Assembly (NCBI RefSeq): GCF_041260155.1
Contig: NC_091938.1
Location: 21,915,632-21,979,631, forward strand
DNA: 64,000 bases
Reading direction: 5' to 3'
Origin: Ptychodera flava
Lineage: Eukaryota; Hemichordata; Enteropneusta; Ptychoderidae
Below, piece by piece: positions 62,501-64,000 of this stretch (positions within the stretch are counted from its first letter, which is position 1; every line of letters starts with the position of its first letter). Both the position numbers and the translations under genes were made by a program. The notes under the pieces are model-generated. The model saw only the letters and a program-made list of their open reading frames with translations, searched no databases and was not told the DNA's origin.

Positions 62501-62798
62501 TTCTTATCATTCAAACTCAATCAACATCACAAGACTTCTAAGACTACATAAAAGTTTATGAAATGACCATCATCCACGACAGGAACATAAAGATTTTTGG
62601 CTTCTGTAAAATAATTTTAACACAAAAAGTAATCATCTTATCGATGTTGTATAAAGTTGAATGGACTCTCTTGATCAATGAACTCACCTTTCCATCTGGC
62701 ATAAATTCAAGCATATCATGAGCAAAGTTTGCGGTGGGCCGTGTACGGGCGTACACATGAACCCGGTTTTTCCTGCCCCGAACATCCACTGCACTCAT
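47407..62798 (-). CDS. KIF9: KIF9, kinesin-9 family axonemal motor, 14 coding exons
   Basis: Microtubule motor of the kinesin-9 family, known from cilia and flagella (central apparatus). Coding exons in order: 62798-62688, 61742-61470, 60625-60398, 59377-59201, 58888-58741, 58269-58058, 57031-56778, 55910-55750, 51148-50886, 50401-50279, 49774-49595, 49183-49080, 48242-48138, 47517-47407. The N-terminal motor (about residues 10-345) has P-loop GQTGAGKT, switch I NSVSSRSH and switch II DLAGSE. After it come the neck KLEKEISSLKQELAMHD, the conserved QNFGIGVAP block, AFEEFKHERGSEINRI, coiled coil with EEEFLLIKKLKELK, and FYNAKM near the end. Total is 2450 nt, about 815 residues versus 790 in human. 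All junctions are GT-AG and in phase except exon 6 to 7, which is off by one nucleotide (see findings). Small extra exons could hide in the 4.6 kb intron 8. Confidence 0.94.
48138..48242 (-). CDS. KIF9: KIF9 coding exon 13
   Basis: 35 codons: PEDEGERFERLQMELLMENP then DSAAFYNAKMRTERR; matches PDSISFYNAK in human. Acceptor TTGCAG|CCTGAA; donor AGGAGG|GTGAGT. Confidence 0.93.
48486..48662. mobile_element. ~180 bp dispersed repeat, family E, copy 2 (inverted)
   Basis: The reverse complement starts ATGGTTCTACTCTGGAATAA and contains GGCTGTACAAACAAAAGC and a mirrored TTTTGTTTATACCATGGTC, matching the copy at 21.06 kb. Lies in KIF9 intron 12. Confidence 0.7.
48904..48967. mobile_element. ~64 bp palindromic MITE, family D, shortened copy
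   Basis: TACCCTTTTACCACCATGGT TTAGCCCAAAC at the left and GAATTGGGGTGAATAGGTTA at the right, with part of the middle lost. Lies in KIF9 intron 12. Confidence 0.65.
49080..49183 (-). CDS. KIF9: KIF9 coding exon 12
   Basis: Encodes EFDSWYSESFLTPSDEQS and a short linker ending TYSAD; matches EFDIWYNESF in human. Acceptor TCTCTCAG|AATTTG; donor GCTGAT|GTGAGT. Confidence 0.92.
49595..49774 (-). CDS. KIF9: KIF9 coding exon 11 (coiled coil)
   Basis: Encodes ETVIDEEEFLLIKKLKELK and SEVQYCQKLVDQCRQRLIQ, matching IIDEEEFLLILKLKDLKK and YCQHLVDQCRHRLL in human. Acceptor TCCCAG|GAGAAT; donor TTCAAG|GTGAGT. Confidence 0.95.
50279..50401 (-). CDS. KIF9: KIF9 coding exon 10 (coiled coil)
   Basis: Encodes DILAQKKKMCRDLAKTINAT then KEQIDQTRLAMDTKRNDRLE. 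Acceptor ATTTCAG|ATATCT; donor GAACAAG|GTAAGC. Confidence 0.93.
50886..51148 (-). CDS. KIF9: KIF9 coding exon 9 (disordered linker and conserved block)
   Basis: The Pro/Ser/Thr-rich linker is followed by AFEEFKHERGSEINRILTEN, matching AFEEFKNEQGSEINRIFKEN in human. Acceptor TATCCAG|CCCTCC; donor AATAAAG|GTAAGT. GC content is higher than in the neighbouring introns. Confidence 0.93.
52898..52982. repeat. TAG/GTAG and GACGA microsatellites
   Basis: AGTAGTAGGTAGGTAGTAGT is followed about 20 bp later by a GACGA pentanucleotide array (GAGACGAGACGAGACGAGAC) with one variant unit. Lies in KIF9 intron 8. Confidence 0.85.
53740..54958. mobile_element. ~1.2 kb non-autonomous DNA transposon
   Basis: Terminal inverted repeats CCGTATTCCTCCGATTCTAA and TTATAATCGGAGGAATACGG. 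Subterminal GGGGTCTTATA motifs recur at both ends (near 53797 on the left; near 54868, 54916 and 54942 on the right). No transposase-length ORF and no obvious target duplication. Sits inside the large KIF9 intron 8. I do not assign a superfamily. Confidence 0.85.
55750..55910 (-). CDS. KIF9: KIF9 coding exon 8
   Basis: Encodes AGVVFDENGEATYVGEMDRQ then NFGIGVAPTSSKPASS and a basic tail. NFGIGVAP matches NFGLGVAP of human KIF9. Acceptor TCCCCAG|GCTGGA; donor GCCAG|GTAGCT (phase 2). Confidence 0.93.
56778..57031 (-). CDS. KIF9: KIF9 coding exon 7
   Basis: Conserved frame: QVTYEPLSVAQQHEIKQQVR, RYLDGALDEIDIINVRQIQ and FTLIDRTDPNAVAAAQK. Acceptor CCTACAG|ACCAACC; donor CTCAGAAG|GTTAGC. If the acceptor is at 57031 the conserved frame needs one extra upstream nucleotide, which exon 6 does not supply. 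An alternative acceptor (GTCAG|GTCACG, exon starting at 57014) would keep frame. Confidence 0.9.
57406..57757. mobile_element. TTAA MITE, family A, copy 4
   Basis: Full-length but more diverged copy in KIF9 intron 6, from about GTAGAATGTGCCTCAG to GGCACATACTACCC. Same interior blocks as the other copies. Confidence 0.8.
57827..57921. mobile_element. ~92 bp palindromic MITE, family D, copy
   Basis: TTAGCCCTTTCACCACCATG GTTTGGTCCAA at the left and GAAACAGGTGTGAAAGGGTC at the right. Lies in KIF9 intron 6, downstream of a family A copy. Confidence 0.75.
58058..58269 (-). CDS. KIF9: KIF9 coding exon 6 (motor end and neck)
   Basis: Encodes GGNCHTIMIANIWGEEAQIE, TLRFATRIMCIASQPAVNE and LEKEISSLKQELAMHDTL. 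Acceptor TTCACAG|GTGGAA; donor ACTCTG|GTGAGAG, ending in phase 0. Confidence 0.96.
58741..58888 (-). CDS. KIF9: KIF9 coding exon 5
   Basis: Encodes MYINKSLSFLEQTVIALADR and HIPYRQTKLTHALKDSI, the kinesin helix-4 to helix-5 segment that binds the microtubule. Acceptor CTTACAG|TCTGCC; donor TCAATAG|GTAATG (phase 1). Confidence 0.97.
59201..59377 (-). CDS. KIF9: KIF9 coding exon 4 (switch I and II)
   Basis: 59 codons. Contains GETNRAIAAHSLNSVSSRSH (switch I) and LNLVDLAGSERLGKTG (switch II). Acceptor TTGACAG|GGTGAG; donor ACTGGG|GTCAGT. Confidence 0.97.
60020..60371. mobile_element. TTAA-flanked MITE, family A, copy 5
   Basis: Full-length, from TTAAGGTAGAATGCGCCTCA to GGCTCATACTACCTTAA. Lies in KIF9 intron 3 and ends 27 bp from exon 3. 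Confidence 0.9.
60398..60625 (-). CDS. KIF9: KIF9 coding exon 3
   Basis: 76 codons: VYREIEERPEHAITVRISYL, EIYNETMFDLLSTLPES and VNVKGLSVHLAQNEEEALNL. Motor-domain core with the EIYNE motif. Acceptor TTCACAG|GTCTAC; donor TTTGAG|GTATGC. Confidence 0.97.
61470..61742 (-). CDS. KIF9: KIF9 coding exon 2 (P-loop)
   Basis: 91 codons. Contains RGVVNNQLLDWSFKMDGIL, the Walker A motif GQTGAGKTFTM and HRGLIPRSIAQ. Acceptor TCACACAG|ACTGTG; donor GCACAG|GTATGA. Confidence 0.97.
61830..62180. mobile_element. ~340 bp inverted-repeat MITE, family C, copy 3
   Basis: Inner arms CTACTCCCCAAAGCAAGTTT and CAACATTCTTTGGGGAGTAG, core TTGTTATTGTTGAAG / AACAATAACAATGC, right end TTAGCTTTACTGGCCC. Lies in KIF9 intron 1, about 90 bp upstream of exon 2. 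Confidence 0.8.
62688..62798 (-). CDS. KIF9: KIF9 coding exon 1
   Basis: ATG at 62798, 37 codons: MSAVDVRGRKNRVHVYARTR then PTANFAHDMLEFMPDGK. This is the first beta strand of the kinesin motor. Donor TGGAAAG|GTGAGT. A CTTTCTAG acceptor about 45 nt upstream suggests a spliced 5' UTR. Confidence 0.93.
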
Positions 62799-62844
62799 TT
62801 TGTTAACTATCTGCCCTCCTCTGCTTGTGATGTTGTGGACAACC

Positions 62845-64000
62845 TAGAAAGTAAAATATTCCAAGATAAGCCACAAATTTATTCGTGTATATGCATTTTT
62901 TTATGGTCACATCTTAACTTGGAAATATTTGATTCTCCGCCTACTCTTTGTTGTTTGTCGGACAGTGACAACAAAGTAGAAATACGGTTTTTAGAGACTC
63001 CGGAATTAGCACAGAATAGCAGAAACTGAGAGAGTAGCATTGTTCAACAGTATTTTGTGTAATTTTCTCTCAGGTTGTTTCACATTAACTTGGCTGTGAG
63101 TGTGATAATAAAAAATAATTATCGATTAAAAATGTAAAACTAGATATCGTAATTGTTCGCTGTTATTTCTGTTGCAAAGACGTCAACCCTGTAAGTAAAT
63201 TTATATTCCCCTGGTTCACAAGTACCATCGAGGTACTTCCAATACCAGCGTAAATGGCAGTATAGCCATAGCGAGTCAGATGAAAAACCACGGTCCCTCC
63301 ACGGGATCGCCTAACTGACCGCACTGTAAAATGCGACGATGTTCTGATAAAATGCATATGCGACAGTTCGTTGCAACGACACAAAAAGTGTTCTCGATTA
63401 ATACTGTTATATTCTGACACGGTTTCAGAAAGCCAGCTAGCCGCCGAAATGTATAATCACAGCCCATCATACGACACTGTATGAAACGTCAGCAGCTCTG
63501 CCTCTGGACAGAGTTCAGAAACCCGATGAAATACCGACCGGCGACACATGTTTATTAGCGCCATATTTCTGAAATAAACGTTAAAAGCATGTCATGTTTA
63601 TACTTTACTTACCTATGGAAAGAATATCTAATTCGGGAAGACAAGAAATAAGCGCGTTTAATGGACGGAAAGGTGATCACAACAAGGCACGTTTGCTCGA
63701 TCACCTAACTCCAAATCCAGTTTACCCCGACTTTGTTTTCACGCCTTGCGTTGTTAGGCCAACATGTACAACTGTTTGCTACATATTTACTCCAGTAATG
63801 AAAGCCACTGAGTGGAGAAAAGAAATCTAAGTTTTTACAGCTGCTTCTATCGATTTCGTACTTACTACAGTGATGCGGCTGCGGTTCCAGAAGTTTGCTT
63901 CAATGAAATCCAATATTAATTATATGCTAACGAAGATTTTGAATTGAATAGGTATACCTAATGGTTATTATTCAGCTAAAATGAATTTACTTGAGCAACC
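62845..64000 (-). promoter_or_regulatory. KIF9: KIF9 upstream region, possible spliced 5' UTR and promoter
   Basis: An acceptor-like CTTTCTAG near 62846 precedes the start codon exon. Upstream, minus-strand donor-like CCATAG|GTAAGTAAAG ends at 63613. Sequence from about 63.2 to 63.6 kb has more CpG than the introns. The promoter position is not established. Confidence 0.35.

Overview
This 64 kb window is nuclear DNA from an animal. It is AT-rich, has long introns with GT-AG splice sites, and is full of short inverted-repeat transposon remnants. The protein sequences and the repeat style suggest a marine invertebrate bilaterian, such as a hemichordate, echinoderm, amphioxus or lophotrochozoan. 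I cannot name the species from sequence alone.

Layout. (1) 1-15.5 kb: no gene that I can recognise with confidence. It holds repeats, a CpG-rich patch at about 9.6-10.9 kb that could be a promoter, and weak exon-like ORFs on the minus strand. (2) 15.5-41.7 kb, minus strand: a complete EZH2/Enhancer-of-zeste gene, the H3K27 methyltransferase subunit of PRC2. I resolved 19 coding exons that join in frame to 784 codons plus a stop, with a probable non-coding first exon at about 41.6 kb. Intron 3 carries a 5.15 kb giant inverted repeat built from ~400 bp tandem units. (3) 41.9-45.2 kb, plus strand: a small three-exon gene (121 residues, acidic N-terminus, helical C-terminus) that I do not recognise. 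It is head-to-head with EZH2 across a short region holding an E2F-type site. (4) 46.3-63 kb, minus strand: a KIF9 (kinesin-9) gene with 14 coding exons, tail-to-tail with the small gene. (5) 63-64 kb: the upstream side of KIF9.

The genes are not an operon. EZH2 is a chromatin repressor and KIF9 an axonemal/ciliary motor; their adjacency need not be functional. The likely shared regulatory element is the EZH2/small-gene promoter region.

The most unusual items are the giant palindrome inside EZH2 intron 3, a tandem duplication that copied the 3' splice site and start of EZH2 exon 13 into a decoy with an early stop, a four-fold Ser/Ala/Gln/Arg repeat extending the EZH2 N-terminus, a reading-frame discontinuity between KIF9 exons 6 and 7, and several families of small elements that end in TTAA, two of which abut at one shared TTAA.
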